Assembly (NCBI RefSeq): GCF_001411555.2
Contig: NC_049907.1
Location: 31,391,001 to 31,455,000 of the forward strand
Reading direction: 5' to 3'
Length of the DNA stretch: 64,000 bases
Origin: Juglans regia
Taxonomy: Eukaryota; Streptophyta; Magnoliopsida; Fagales; Juglandaceae
Shown here: positions 10,721 to 20,879 of the stretch, piece by piece
Position numbering within the stretch: the first letter of the stretch is position 1
Layout: each line of letters opens with the position of its first letter
Made by a program: the position numbers and the translations under genes
The notes under the pieces: model-generated
What the model was told of the DNA's origin: nothing
Seen by the model: the letters and a program-made list of their open reading frames with translations, nothing else
Database searches by the model: none

Positions 10721-11689
10721 ATTCGACCTCGAATCTCCACCTCGATCAAAGGAAAAAATGTTAGTAATATTATCATTAATTTTATATGCATTATCAAGAA
10801 TTTGAAAAGATCCATCCAAGCTACTCCTATTGTCAACAGATAAAGGCATTAAATCTAAATGAGTAAATGGATTAAGACTATAAACAATTTCAAAAGGAGA
10901 ATATAAAGTGGTAGTATGCATGGTCGTTTTATATGCAAACTCTATATATCCATCCATAACCACAAAAATAGAATCTCTACTCATTTCTTTCCTAGGCAGC
11001 CCCAAAACAAAGTCTATAGATATGTCTACACATGATTCACTAGGAATAAGTAAGGGTGTATATAACCCATGTGGCAAAAGCTTAAATTTGGCCTTTCTAC
11101 ATGTAATGCACCTGCCACAAATATGATTGACATCTCTCATCATCTTAGACCAACATAAATGTTCAGGCAAAATGTCTAAAGTTTTCTTGACACCAGAATG
11201 ACTATTCCAATTATATGCATACTCAATGAAAGGCAAATGATAGTCTCCCAAACATTCATGCAACAAGTCAATGTATGGCAAATGATACTCCCACAAATGT
11301 TCATGCAACATGTTTAAAATCTTCTTTATACCAAAATAACAACTCCAATTATATGCAAACTCATTGAAAGGCAAGTGATAGTCCCACAAATGTTCATGCA
11401 ACACATTGAAAGTCTTCCTTACACCAAAGTTACCCAACAAACCACCATATCTATCACACACAAGCAACTTACGCATAAAACTAGTAGGCACACAAAATCT
11501 ATTCTTTGCAAACAAGTACCAATCTAGTTTATAAAACTTACCAAATGATGCTTTCTCACATGTTCCATACACACTAGCAAAGTAATCATCATTAGCATGC
11601 AATTCCTTATCATATTCAAGTCTCAACAATTTTGCATCTAAAATGAAGACAAGGACATACCTTCTTGCTAAAGCGTCAACCACAAAATT

Positions 11690-12007
11690 TTACATACCTT
11701 GTGTGTACTTGAATACATGAGGAAAAGTCTCAATACAGTCCTCCCACTTAGCAAGCATTCTAGTCAACAACTTACCTTGTCCCCTTAAGTGTGTCAATGA
11801 CTCATGTTCTTTAAAGAAAGGTCGGGTAAGAATTGTCGCACCTGGCACAAAATCAATGTAGTGTTCTATCTCCCTAATAGGTGGCAATCCACTAAACACA
11901 CCGCTAGGAATCATGACCTTATATCCCTGCAACAAAGAGACAACAATATTAGGCAAACATACATCAAGTTCGTTAGTATTAAGACTCGCTTTAGCATAAA
12001 AACTCAT
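11690..12007 (-). pseudogene. Element A reverse transcriptase/RNase H remnant with large internal deletion
   Basis: The frame (105 aa) opens with linker residues (NTNELDVCLPNIVVSLLQ), then GLPPIREIEHYIDFVPGATI, the usual entry into Ty3 reverse transcriptase. It then jumps straight to FFKEHESLTHLRGQGKL and ETFPHVFKYTQGM, which belong to the far end of RNase H. The whole catalytic reverse transcriptase and most of RNase H are therefore deleted in frame. The next frame (10616-11683) resumes immediately with VDALARRYV after a stop. Confidence 0.87.
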
Positions 12008-12190
12008 TTTTCTCTTTGTTTTTCTCTCACTTTCTTCACACTCTCTTTTCTTTCCACTCTCTTTTTCTTTTTCACTCTTTTTCTCCCTTTCACACTTTTT
12101 TTTCCTTTCACTCTCTTTTTTCCTGTCACTCTCTTTTTCTTCATCTTTTTTTGTACTCTTGACCTCACAATTATTTTCTCAACTCATTTT

Positions 12191-12469
12191 CTATTTTTTT
12201 TGAGGTCTTAGTGTCACCCTCTTCTTTTTTATCTCTTTCTCCATTTCGGTCTCATTATTTCTTTTCTTCTCAATCTCACATTCACTCTTGCTTTTCAGCT
12301 CAATTTCACTGTCACTCTCACCTTCACTCTTGCTTTTTAGCTCATTCTCACTTTCACTCTTACTTGTTTGCTCAATCTTCTTGTCACTTTTTCTTTTTTG
12401 AATACTCTCACTTTTACTCTTTCTTTTTTTATCACTCTCATTTTCACTTTCTTTTTTGAGCAACCTCAC
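12191..12469 (-). pseudogene. Element A Lys/Glu/Ser-rich linker between protease and reverse transcriptase
   Basis: A low-complexity frame of 92 aa built from repeats such as KSKSE, SENE and KKRKS. Linkers rich in K, E and S are common between protease and reverse transcriptase in this Ty3 group. The strong pyrimidine bias of the plus strand from 12000 to 12470 is the shadow of this segment and of its extension downstream. Confidence 0.7.
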
Positions 12470-12479
12470 TTTTCAGCTT

Positions 12480-13138
12480 CAATTGATCCCCATGGACCTA
12501 TGTAGGAGTTAAAGGAGCAAGTTTGATTGTTTTTCCATCCTTTTCAAAACTGTATATGTTCCTTAACCCATCATGGATCACCTTCCTATCATACTACCAT
12601 GGCTTCCCCAACAAAATATGACCAGCATGCATAGGCACTACATCACAAAGGACCATATCCTGGTATTTTCCAATTGAAAAAGAAACTAGCACTTGCTTAT
12701 TTACCCTAACCTCCCCACAATCACTCAACCGCTGTAACATATATGGTCTAGGGTGTTTCAAGGTACATAAATTCAATTTCTCAACTAAAGTAGTGCTAGC
12801 CAAATTAATACAACTCCCCAAATCAATGATCATTCTACATACCTTGTTGTTGATGTGGCATCTAGTATGAAAAATGTTCTCACTCTGTTGCTCTATATCA
12901 TCCATCTTAATTTTTGTATTGAGTGCATGCCTGGTAACAAGAGAATCACCATACTCTTCATTCTCATACCCATTTTCAACACTAAACTCAGGACGCCTCC
13001 TATCTCTCCTGCCATGAAGATTTCTAATTACCGCATCTTAATGATCCATCCTATCCCTCACTTCACCCAACACCAAGTTCAACTTCTCAAACTGTTGTTG
13101 CATGGCTTGCAACTTCTCACTCCTATGAGACATCATAA
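12480..13138 (-). pseudogene. Element A gag N-terminus fused to aspartic protease
   Basis: From about 13138 the minus strand reads a gag N-terminal coiled segment (KLQAMQQQFEKLN, LGEVRDRMDH, stop, DAVIRNLHGRRDRRR). Without the gag core or a zinc knuckle it passes directly into protease: SENIFHTRCHINNKVC, MIIDLGSCINLAS, then VNKQVLVSFSIGKY and PMHAGHILLGKPW. The protease active site appears as D-L-G-S. It continues beyond 12594 as NIYSFEKDGKTIKLAPL. The gag core was lost by deletion, so the product could not form particles. Confidence 0.86.
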
Positions 13139-13986
13139 TGTGCTGCACAAAAAGAATGTTAGTGGAAAACCTCACACAGTCCCTTACGTGTTTACACTCG
13201 AATAATGGCACTGCACACGTGTTTCACTCTTAATTGGCTTTTTCCAGATAATAGTCTCACACTCTCTTTCATTTTACCTCAATAGTTTTCCCGCTCAAGT
13301 TCTTTAAGAACTAATTGAACTAAATCAAGACAATATAACTTTGTATTATTCCAACCAGTAATATAGATCCAAGAAACAAGGAATGAATAAAATGACACGA
13401 GACTCAAGGAATTTATACGAGGGAAAGAGTAATTATAAAATAAGATATCAAATAGAAAGATGTATTCAGCTCCTATGATGATAAAAGCTTAATCAACAAA
13501 TAATTTCCTTCTCTTTGTTTCAACTATGTAGCAACCTTTGAATATGCTACCTTTTCTTTTCTTCTTCTTCTTCTCTCTCTTTTTTTTTTTCGAATTTTCT
13601 TTTCTTTTCTTTTCCTTTCTTTTCTTTTCTTTTCTTTTTTCCTTTCCTTTCTTTTCTTTTCTTTTTTTCTCTAATTCAATCACAAATAGCAATATTCAAT
13701 TGTGAAAATCAAGCAATTGAATTCAAGCACACAAGAATTGACAATGAAATAGAAGAGAATCAATGGAACGACACTCCAAGCAATGGACAAACTTAGAGAT
13801 GTAAGAAACCCTAGAATTTTGAAACCCTAGGAGATGCAAATTTCAGTCAAACCAAAAACCTTAAGAATTTCGGCAACCTACTTTTTGTTTGTATTTTTTT
13901 TTTGGCAACCCTAAAACAATGAAGCCCTAGAATCAAAATTAAAGATAGAATCAGACTTGATTAGAAACCTTGCTCTGAATACCAAA
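13139..13986 (-). other. Element A leader with pyrimidine-rich tract
   Basis: Non-coding leader between the 5' LTR and gag. The plus strand at 13553-13672 is a nearly pure TTTTC/TTTC tract, so the element RNA would carry a GAAAA-rich stretch. The frame at 13489-13692 is this repeat translated and is not a gene. Confidence 0.7.
13971..13986 (-). other. Element A primer-binding site
   Basis: The minus strand reads TTTGGTATTCAGAGCA immediately after the LTR end (TCATATCA). It differs from the common TGGTATCAGAGC by one inserted base. Confidence 0.8.
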
Positions 13987-14719
13987 TGATATGAACCCAA
14001 GGGAATGGAATCCCTTGAACCCACAATCAATTTGAAAACTTCCCAAGAATGCCAAAATCAAACCAATGGATGGAGAACCTAGACCCTATAAGAACTCGTT
14101 TCAAGAACCTAGATTATATTAAAATCTAGACCCGTTGAAGAACCTGTCTCAAGAACCCAGATTACAAAGGAGGAACGCCACAAAGGTTGTGATTTAGCTT
14201 TGATAAGTTCAAAAGTTCAATTAAGTACAAGAGAAGTAAAACACAACTCACAATGAATAAATTCATCAAATTTCATAAACTTCTTAACTTGAGGCAACAA
14301 AGTATATTTAAACTAAAACCTAATTAAACCCTAGCCAAAATAATGCCCCATCTTCCAAAAATACCCCTGAGTGAACAGTGCTGCGGCTACTGTACGGCGC
14401 TACAGTAACTTGGCTACAGTAACCCTAACCCTAGTTCAATAAAATAATAACTTTCCCAACATGCCCTTGCATAGGCCCCCTTAAGTGTTTCCCATAATAA
14501 ACTCAATTATTCAAAGCTAATAAAATAAGTTCTTTAAATAAATTAAATAAGTTGAAAGCCTTCAAGTGCCCAAAGCCTTTAAGTCATGTTGTTGCCCTTT
14601 CCATAGCTTATCAAATGAATCAAAACTGAATTTTCATCATTTAAGCCCTTGAACTTGTATTTGGCCCATCTGGAACTTGCAACATATCTTTAAGACTAGG
14701 CTCACCTTGGTTCCTATCA
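13987..14719 (-). repeat. Element A 5' LTR (733 bp)
   Basis: It pairs with 5576-6270 plus 10661-10700. The minus strand starts TGATAGGAACC and ends GGGTTCATATCA. The match to the other copy stops exactly at both edges, and the adjoining ACTTT matches the far flank ACTTC at four of five bases. Confidence 0.92.
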
Positions 14720-14803
14720 ACTTTGCCTCTTTGTCTTGTTTTGTCAAACCAAAATGGTGACCATACTTTTTGGAGCTTATTTTCTTAGTAGATGATCAAG
14801 GGT
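14720..14803. other. Short host or older-repeat DNA between element A and LINE K
   Basis: 84 bp of unassigned sequence. Its last 14 bases (14790-14803) are the first copy of the LINE K target duplication. Confidence 0.6.
14790..14803 (+). repeat. LINE K target-site duplication, left copy
   Basis: AGATGATCAAGGGT, repeated exactly at 20584-20597 right after the poly(A) run. Fourteen bases is typical of L1 insertions. Confidence 0.92.
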
Positions 14804-14934
14804 ATATACACATTATAGAACAAAAATATATCAACAACTTAAGTAATAAGTTCTATAGGAAAGAATGGCTCCAAGAACGCTCCAAGAATGGCTTTCTCCT
14901 TGAAAGTTTTTTCTTGCTTCGTTTGACGCACGTA

Positions 14935-16248
14935 ATGGCTGCTGCTGCTATCAACGGAGGTCGGCGTCCCTTCGTGGATCTAGTATCGGTGGTTCCTCAA
15001 CCTCTTCCAGATATGTCTGTGGCTTTTCGTCTACCGAAGTCTAAGGATGGAGAAATTTTTTTCCAGTTCTCTAAGGAAGAAGTCCAACGTTCTGCCGAAC
15101 CTTTTCGGTATTCGATCGTATTGAAGTTTTTGAGAAACAGACCATCATTGGATGCCATTCGGGCCTTCATTCATAAGCGATGGAATCTTGATGGAATTCC
15201 AGTCGTCTCCAATATGCGGCATCCTCGGAATGTTTTTATTCGAATGGTTTCAGAAGAGGATTGCAATAAGGCTCTGTCTCGTGAAGTCAATGATATCGAT
15301 GGAATTCCTTACCGTCCATTCCACTGGACTCCAGAATTTAAAGAAGAAGAAGAACCTTCGCTTGTTCCGGTGTGGATTGTACTTCCAGGTTTGCCTCCGA
15401 ATTACTATCATGAATCTTTCCTTAAAATTCTTACTGCACCTATTGGTAGATTTATTAGAAGTGATAACTCTACTCGTTGTGTTACTCGGACTGATGGTGC
15501 TCGTATCTGTGTTGAAATGGATGTTGCTAAGACACCGTTACTTTCTTTTTGGATTGGAATGCCTGGTTTGGGAACTAGCAGAAAGCAAGAAATTGTTTAT
15601 GAAACGTTGCCAGCGTTCTGTTCTAAATGCCATATACAGGGACATAATTTAAAGACTTGCCGTGCTGGGAAAAAAAATGTAGGAAGTAATGTGTGGGTTC
15701 GGCAAAAAGATCCGATCGTGGAGGAGCCGACGGATAAGAATAATATTCCAGTTCTTGAAACTACTAATATTCCAGTTCTTGAACATACAGAGGTTGAGTC
15801 AAAAGAACCAGCTGAGGAGGATCGGGTGTTAGTTGTTCAAGCGGATAATCTTGATCATTTGGAGTTGGAACCGGAAAAGGATCAAGAGGATAATCTTGAG
15901 ATTCCAGAAATTGCGGAAGAGATGATTCCAAGAATTATGAACGGACATTTGGATTGTGCAAACCGTTTGACGGAAACAGAATTAGAAACAGATATGAGGG
16001 AGGGAGAAGTTATTCCTAGTTCTGCAGAAAAAGAAGTATATGATGGACTTGCGGAAGAGGTATGTCTGGAAGATGGCTCGATGTCTGATCCGGAGCCTGA
16101 GAAATGTGCGGAAGTTTTTTTGCAGGAGAAGGAATATCACTCGGCTGCCGAAGATGAAGTTGTTAAGCGTAAATATCAAAAGAGGCAGTTTGAGAAGATC
16201 TGTAGTTCTAGGCGGGTGATCACTAGAGCACAAAAGTTTTCTCAATGA
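14935..16248 (+). CDS. LINE K ORF1: nucleic-acid-binding protein (DUF4283 + CCHC)
   Basis: The start is taken at ATG 14935 (MAAAAINGGRRPF), because an upstream in-frame ATG at 14770 lies outside the element. The product is 437 aa. Residues of about 40-190 form a DUF4283 domain (IRAFIHKRWNLDG, PVWIVLPGLPPNYY), the usual N-terminal domain of plant L1 ORF1. A zinc knuckle C-x2-C-x4-H-x4-C follows (CSKCHIQGHNLKTC). The C-terminal half is acidic and poorly conserved, with EPE and EEV runs, and ends in a basic patch. It probably binds LINE RNA. The stop TGA at 16246-16248 overlaps the ORF2 start. The frame is fully open. Confidence 0.9.
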   Translation: MAAAAINGGRRPFVDLVSVVPQPLPDMSVAFRLPKSKDGEIFFQFSKEEVQRSAEPFRYSIVLKFLRNRPSLDAIRAFIHKRWNLDGIPVVSNMRHPRNVFIRMVSEEDCNKALSREVNDIDGIPYRPFHWTPEFKEEEEPSLVPVWIVLPGLPPNYYHESFLKILTAPIGRFIRSDNSTRCVTRTDGARICVEMDVAKTPLLSFWIGMPGLGTSRKQEIVYETLPAFCSKCHIQGHNLKTCRAGKKNVGSNVWVRQKDPIVEEPTDKNNIPVLETTNIPVLEHTEVESKEPAEEDRVLVVQADNLDHLELEPEKDQEDNLEIPEIAEEMIPRIMNGHLDCANRLTETELETDMREGEVIPSSAEKEVYDGLAEEVCLEDGSMSDPEPEKCAEVFLQEKEYHSAAEDEVVKRKYQKRQFEKICSSRRVITRAQKFSQ

Positions 16249-18899
16249 TTGGATCAATTTTAGTTTGGAATGTAAGAGGTTTAGGTACCTCTAAGAGACG
16301 ATTACAAAAAATGCTGTCTAAATATAAGCCAAAATTGATAGTGTTGCTGGAACCTTTTCAGAGTGTGGTTAAAATCCATAGTTTCATGCGATTATTGAAA
16401 TTTGATGAGGCGATATCTAATGAGACTGATGGTGGTAAAATCTGGGTGTTTTGGAAAAATGAATTGGATGTGCAGGTGGTTCGCATGAGTTCGCAGTTTG
16501 TGTCATTATGCATTACCGAAGGAAGTAATCATTTCTTGGGTAATTTTATTTATGCAAAGTGTAATAGGCTTGAACGACAGATGCTTTGGGAGGAGTTGAA
16601 TTCGGATAGAATGGGTGGGGAGCCGTGTTTGTTTGCTGGGGATTTCAATGTAATTCGGTCAAATATTGAGAGGTGTGGTGGGCGTCCGAGGAATAGAGTT
16701 GCAATTGATGAGTTTAATAGATGGATTCATCAGGGTGGGTTGTTGGAAATGAATTCACAAGGTGGTAAGTTTACATGGTGTAATGGTCAGCAAGGTTTAT
16801 CTAGAGCTTGGGCAAAGCTGGATAGAGTTTTACTTGATGCAAATTTTCTATCTCTTTTTCCGACTGCTCATTGTTTGTATCTTCCTAGGACTACATCGGA
16901 CCATTGTCCTATGGTTATAGAATTTTTAAGTGATCCTTTCTCTTATGGTCCACCTCCATTTCGTTTTCAGCAAATGTGGGTTGAGCATCCGGATTTTATG
17001 ACTCTTGTTCAAAAGGTTTGGTCTGAATCGGTTATTGGTTCGGGGCTGTTTAAATTAGCTACTAAACTTAAAAAACTTAAGGTGGCGTTGCGTGTATGGA
17101 ACAAGAGTGTATTTGGGAGAACTAATACTCAGATTGCTATTTTTGAAGATAAGATTGAGAATCTGGAAAATTTGTTGCAGAGAGGTTGGGATGATGATAT
17201 TGAAAGGGAATTAGTAAGGACTTCTAATGAGTTGTCTTCTTGGAGGCTTAGGGAGGATATTAGATTGGCACAAATGGCTAAAATTAAGTGGAGAATGGGT
17301 GGTGATAGGAATACAAAATTTTTTCATGTGTGGTTATCTAATAAAAAGCATAGGAAGATTCATCAGTTAAGAACCTCGAATGGGTTGGAGTTTAATTCTC
17401 CAGAAGCAATTCATCTTGGAGCTGTTGATTATTTTTCTGATTTTCTTCAAAGATCTAATCCGGTTAGGGAGGTGCCTGATTTATCTAGTTTAATTTTGTC
17501 GGTTATTAATGATGAGGATTGTGTCCGGCTTTGTGGGATCCCTTCGTTGGTTGAAGTGAAAGAGGCTCTATCAACTATTCCTATTAATAGTTCTCCGGGT
17601 CCAGATGGTTTTGGCGCGGGTTTTTTTATGAGTTGCTGGGAGGTGGTTAAAGTGGACGTTTTAGAAGCCATTTCAGAATTTTTTCTATCAAAACGCCTTC
17701 CGAGATTTTATTCGGCTTCTTATATTGTGCTTATCCCGAAGGTAGATGTGCCGTCGGGGTTTGATAAATTTAGGCCAATTAGCCTTTGTTCAGTTTTCTA
17801 TAAAATTTGTTCAAAAATTATTGTGAATCGCATGACAGGTTTCCTTCCCAAAATGATTTCTCTTGAACAAGGTGCGTTTATACCTGGGCGAAGTATTTTT
17901 GAGAATATCAGTCTTACCCAGGAAATGGTTCACTCTCTGAAGAGGACGTCACATGGTGGTAATATTATGATTAAAGTTGATATGGCTAAAGCATATGATC
18001 GGGTGGAGTGGCATTTTTTGCTTGAGGTTTTGAGGTGTTTTGGCTTTCCTTCTTCCTTTTGTGCTCTGATTAGTGCTTGTATTTCGAATGTGTGGTATTC
18101 TGTGATGCTTAATGGTACGACGAAAGGTTTCTTTCAAGGGAGGCGGGGTTTGCGCCAAGGGGATCCTCTCTCGCCTTACCTTTTTATTATTCTTCAAGAA
18201 GTGCTTTCTAGACTTTTGAAACAAAGCTTTGATGGGAACAAGATTGGAAAATTTTCCCAAGCTAGAGGTACTCCTCATATTTCTCATCTTATGTATGCTG
18301 ATGATATTGTTATTTTTCTGAATGGGGGTAAGAAATCGGTTAAGGAACTTTTGGTGGTTTTTGAAAAATATGAAAAATGGACAGGTCAGCAAATTAGTAA
18401 AGAAAAGACGGCTATATTTTATTCTCCTAAAATTTCGTTAGCAAGAAAGAGAGATCTTAAAAGGCTGACAGGGTTCTCTGAAGGTTTGTTTCCTTTTAAA
18501 TACCTTGGGGTTCCGATTGTTTTAGGGCGTCTTAAGCATGAGCATCTAGAGGAGATGATTAACAAAGTCTGGAATAAAATCAGTGGTTGGAAAATGAAAT
18601 TATTATCTGCGGGTGGGCGCTTAATTTTACTTCGTCATGTGCTGTCTAGTATGGCTTTACATATTTTTGCAGTTTTACAGGTTCCTCATTCTATTATTAA
18701 AATTTTAAATCGACTGTTGAGCACATTTTTTTGGGGTGAGATTAATGGTAAAGGAAAAAAAAAGTGGGTGGCTTGGGAGAATATTTGTAAGCCAATAGAG
18801 GAGGGTGGTCTTGGTTTGCGGAATTTGGGGAGATATTCAAAGAGCGTTGCATATGAGGTTTGCTTGGAATCTTTTGAAAGGAGAATCTTTGTGGGCTAG
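16245..18899 (+). pseudogene. LINE K ORF2, first part: endonuclease and reverse transcriptase
   Basis: The ATG (16245) sits in ATGA with the ORF1 stop. The AP-like endonuclease occupies about residues 1-230: VWNVRGLG, LLEPFQS, AGDFNVI and TSDHCPMV hold its usual catalytic residues. Reverse transcriptase is at about 480-760: LIPKVD, FRPISLCSVFYK, EQGAFIPGR, IKVDMAKAYDRVEW, RRGLRQGDPLSPYLF and the active site MYADDIVIF, all intact. It continues through FKYLGVPI and GLGLRNLG. Near 18829 a frameshift makes the last ~20 residues of this frame non-native; the true reading continues in the next frame as DIQRALHMRFAWNLL. Confidence 0.92.
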
Positions 18900-20373
18900 T
18901 TTCTTTAAAGGAAAATATGTGGGAAATTCGAGTTGGTGTCTTATTGATATGAGAAAAGGTACGAGGTTTTGGAAAATGATTGTCAAAAGTATTCCGAGTG
19001 TTTTTAATAATTCTAAATGGAGAGTTCGAGATGGTAATATTTTATTTTGGTATGATAAATGGAGAGACGAGGGTCCTCTAATTGATGAGTTACAGATAGT
19101 GGGTAATCCGATGTTGCAAGTTAAAGAATGTAAGTTGTCCAATAGTTGGAATGTGGAGTTTTTGAGTACGTTAGTTGGTCAGGATAAGGTGGAGAGTATT
19201 ATTGAGGCTTTGGCTGGGTATAAGGGAGGATCTGATGTATTAATCTGGATGAAGAATGACAGTGGAAATTTTTCGACTAAATCCGCTTGGGATTATATTC
19301 GGGTTCAAGGTTCTAGTATGGAGTGGCATCCTTGGGTATGGCATAAATTACTTCCACTTAAAGTTTCGGTTTTAATGTGGAAGGTGTGGCTCATGGCATT
19401 AAGTGTTGATGATCGTCTTCGGCGCATTGGGATCTAGATTGTTTCTCGTTGTGATTGTTGTGATGAAGGTAATTATGAAGATCAAGATCATGTGTTACTT
19501 ACAGGGGAATTTGCATCGGCTATATGGCACTTCTATGGATCTATTTTTGGTATTCCTATTGGTCGTACTTGGAGGGAGACGGTACAAATTTGGTTTCGAA
19601 GGGCATCTTTTAATTCTCAACTGGGAATAATAGTGGGGATTTTACCGTCTATTATTACTTGGCATCTTTGGACTAGACGTTGTGCTGCGCGTATGGAGGG
19701 AAGGTTCCAGTCTATTTTTTCGGTTCGGCTTTCTATTAGTAGATGGATGGGAGTTGTAGTTCAAGATATGAAAAAGGTTAGTAATTGTTCCAGACATGAT
19801 TTACAGGTTTTACAGTCATTGAATATTCCTGTTTTGGTTCCTATTAGAAAGCATGTTCAACCAGTGGCTTGGCAAAAGCCAGCTCATGGGTGGTTTAAAT
19901 TGAATACAGATGGGAGTAGTCTGGGTAATCCTGGTTGTTCAGGGGTGGGCGGTATCATTAGGAATGATCGTGGTCTTATGGTTTATGCTTTTAATTCTTC
20001 TATTGGTATCGGTACAAGTAATAGAGCGGAGTTGTTAGCTGTTCTTCAGGGGCTCAAAGCATGTAAGGAGTTGGGGATTAATTTTGTGGAAATTGAATTA
20101 GATTCACAAGTGGTGATTTCGTGGTGGCATAGGAGAAGGTGTGGTGTGTGGTATTTAGAAGATTTTTGGGAAGATACGTTGTCTCTCATGGATTCTATGG
20201 TGTGCGTTGTTCGTCATGTTTATAGAGAGGGAAATAAAGTTGCGGATTGGTTGGCTCGGAGTGGTGCATTGGGTCTTAATTCAGAGTGGAGATTTGTTAG
20301 GGAGGTGCCTAGGGTGCTTCGTGGTTTAATCCGTTTGGATAATTTGGGTTTGCCTTCTTTACGTTATCGTTAG
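18830..20373 (+). pseudogene. LINE K ORF2, second part: zinc-binding region and RNase H
   Basis: This is the continuation after the frameshift: DIQRALHMRFAWNLLKGE, then KWRVRDGNILFWYDKW. A TAG at 19435-19437 interrupts LRRIGI/IVSRCDCCDEG at the start of the zf-RVT region, and the same frame resumes to TAG 20371-20373. The RNase H domain (about 19890-20290) is complete and keeps all acidic positions: NTDGSSLGNPG, RAELLAVLQGL, IELDSQVV and REGNKVADWLA. Plant L1 lineages carry this domain at the ORF2 C-terminus. Restoring function would require both lesions to be absent, so this copy is probably dead, though its domains are still clear. Confidence 0.9.
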
Positions 20374-20565
20374 TGTCTTGTTCTTGTGTAATGTTTGTCC
20401 GTTTTAGTAGGTTTGTAATTTTGTTTTGTAATTTTGACATCTGGTAATATTGTTTGTAATACTAGGTGTCGGTCTGTTACCACGGTATTCCTCCGCCACA
20501 AGTGAGGGTTATTAATAAAATTTGGGACGGGGTCACTCATGGACAGGTGGCTTCGGCTCTTCTAT
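20374..20565 (+). other. LINE K 3' UTR
   Basis: 192 bp from the ORF2 stop to the poly(A). It contains AATAAAATTTGG about 50 bp before the tail. No coding capacity. Confidence 0.8.
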
Positions 20566-20583
20566 AAAAAAAAAAAAAAAAAA

Positions 20584-20597
20584 AGATGATCAAGGGT
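20584..20597 (+). repeat. LINE K target-site duplication, right copy
   Basis: A 14-base copy identical to 14790-14803. The first A is shared with the poly(A) tail. Confidence 0.92.
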
Positions 20598-20879
20598 TGA
20601 GCATTTGCATTTGCATTTCCATTATGCCTCCATCAAATGGAAATGTACCATGTCCATTTGTTTTTATACTGCCATTTTGATGATTTGGTTCTAAGAGAGA
20701 TTAAAGGAAAAAAAGAAAGAAAGAAGAAATATGGAATATTTTATTATAAGCAATTTTGGGGGCTTCCATAGAGTGAACTATTTTGTTTATAATCTTAAGA
20801 TAACTAAATCATGAGAAAACTAAAATGTTTTTTTTCTTTGCTCATTTTCTTTGCAACAACGGTGTGTGGTTTCTACCCT
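20598..20879. other. Unassigned sequence between LINE K and element F
   Basis: 282 bp, A/T-rich, without coding signals. It contains a short GCATTTGCATTTGCATTTCC repeat near 20602. Confidence 0.5.

Larger units (their letters stand above)
10616..11683 (-). pseudogene. Element A integrase region, rearranged but open for 355 codons
   Basis: The frame starts with VDALARRYVL, the junction of RNase H and integrase in plant Ty3 elements (usually VADALSRRYVL). It continues through the linker, then the zinc-binding part, seen intact only once as MMRDVNHICGRCITCRKAKF. Before that, the segments LHEHLWDYHLPF and EFAYNW occur two to three times in altered forms (about 11170-11440). WDYHLPFIEFAYN normally belongs near the end of integrase, so N- and C-terminal pieces have been shuffled and duplicated. 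The core keeps VDISIDFVLGLPR and then jumps to TTLYSPFEIVYSLNPF, so the second Asp and the Glu of the DDE triad are missing. The frame ends in nested LTR sequence. It cannot encode a working integrase. Confidence 0.85.
5576..14719 (-). mobile_element. Element A: non-autonomous Ty3/gypsy LTR retrotransposon, split by element B
   Basis: The two LTRs start TGAT and end ATCA. The 5' LTR is 13987-14719 (733 bp). The 3' LTR is 5576-6270 plus 10661-10700, interrupted by element B. Flanks are ACTTC (5571-5575) and ACTTT (14720-14724), a four-of-five target duplication. A primer-binding site lies beside the 5' LTR and a purine tract beside the 3' LTR. Without B the element is about 4.75 kb, well short of an autonomous Ty3 element. 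Most of gag, most of reverse transcriptase and part of RNase H and integrase are deleted, so A would have depended on a partner for mobility. Confidence 0.9.
14804..20584 (+). mobile_element. LINE K: near full-length L1-type LINE with RNase H
   Basis: 5.78 kb between perfect 14-bp target duplications, ending in 19 A residues (20566-20584). The order is a 5' UTR of about 131 bp, ORF1 (DUF4283 and zinc knuckle), ORF2 (endonuclease, reverse transcriptase, zinc-binding region, RNase H), then a 3' UTR of about 190 bp. Only one frameshift and one nonsense codon separate it from a complete coding set, both in ORF2. That makes it one of the better-preserved elements in the window. The 3' UTR includes a TTATTAATAAAA stretch that could act as a poly(A) signal. 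Confidence 0.93.

Noticed and set aside
12804..13205. Plus-strand frames opposite element A gag and protease
   Set aside because: They are shadows of the minus-strand protease reading, which has clear motifs.
13489..13692. Lys/Glu-rich 67-aa frame
   Set aside because: It is the reverse strand of a TTTTC-type tract.
13987..14719. Tandem element arrangement (pol end repeated at 14682-14719)
   Set aside because: At first these 38 bp looked like a copy of the pol end. Extending the LTR to TGATAGGAACC places them inside the LTR, gives the purine tract next to the other copy and a near-perfect target duplication.
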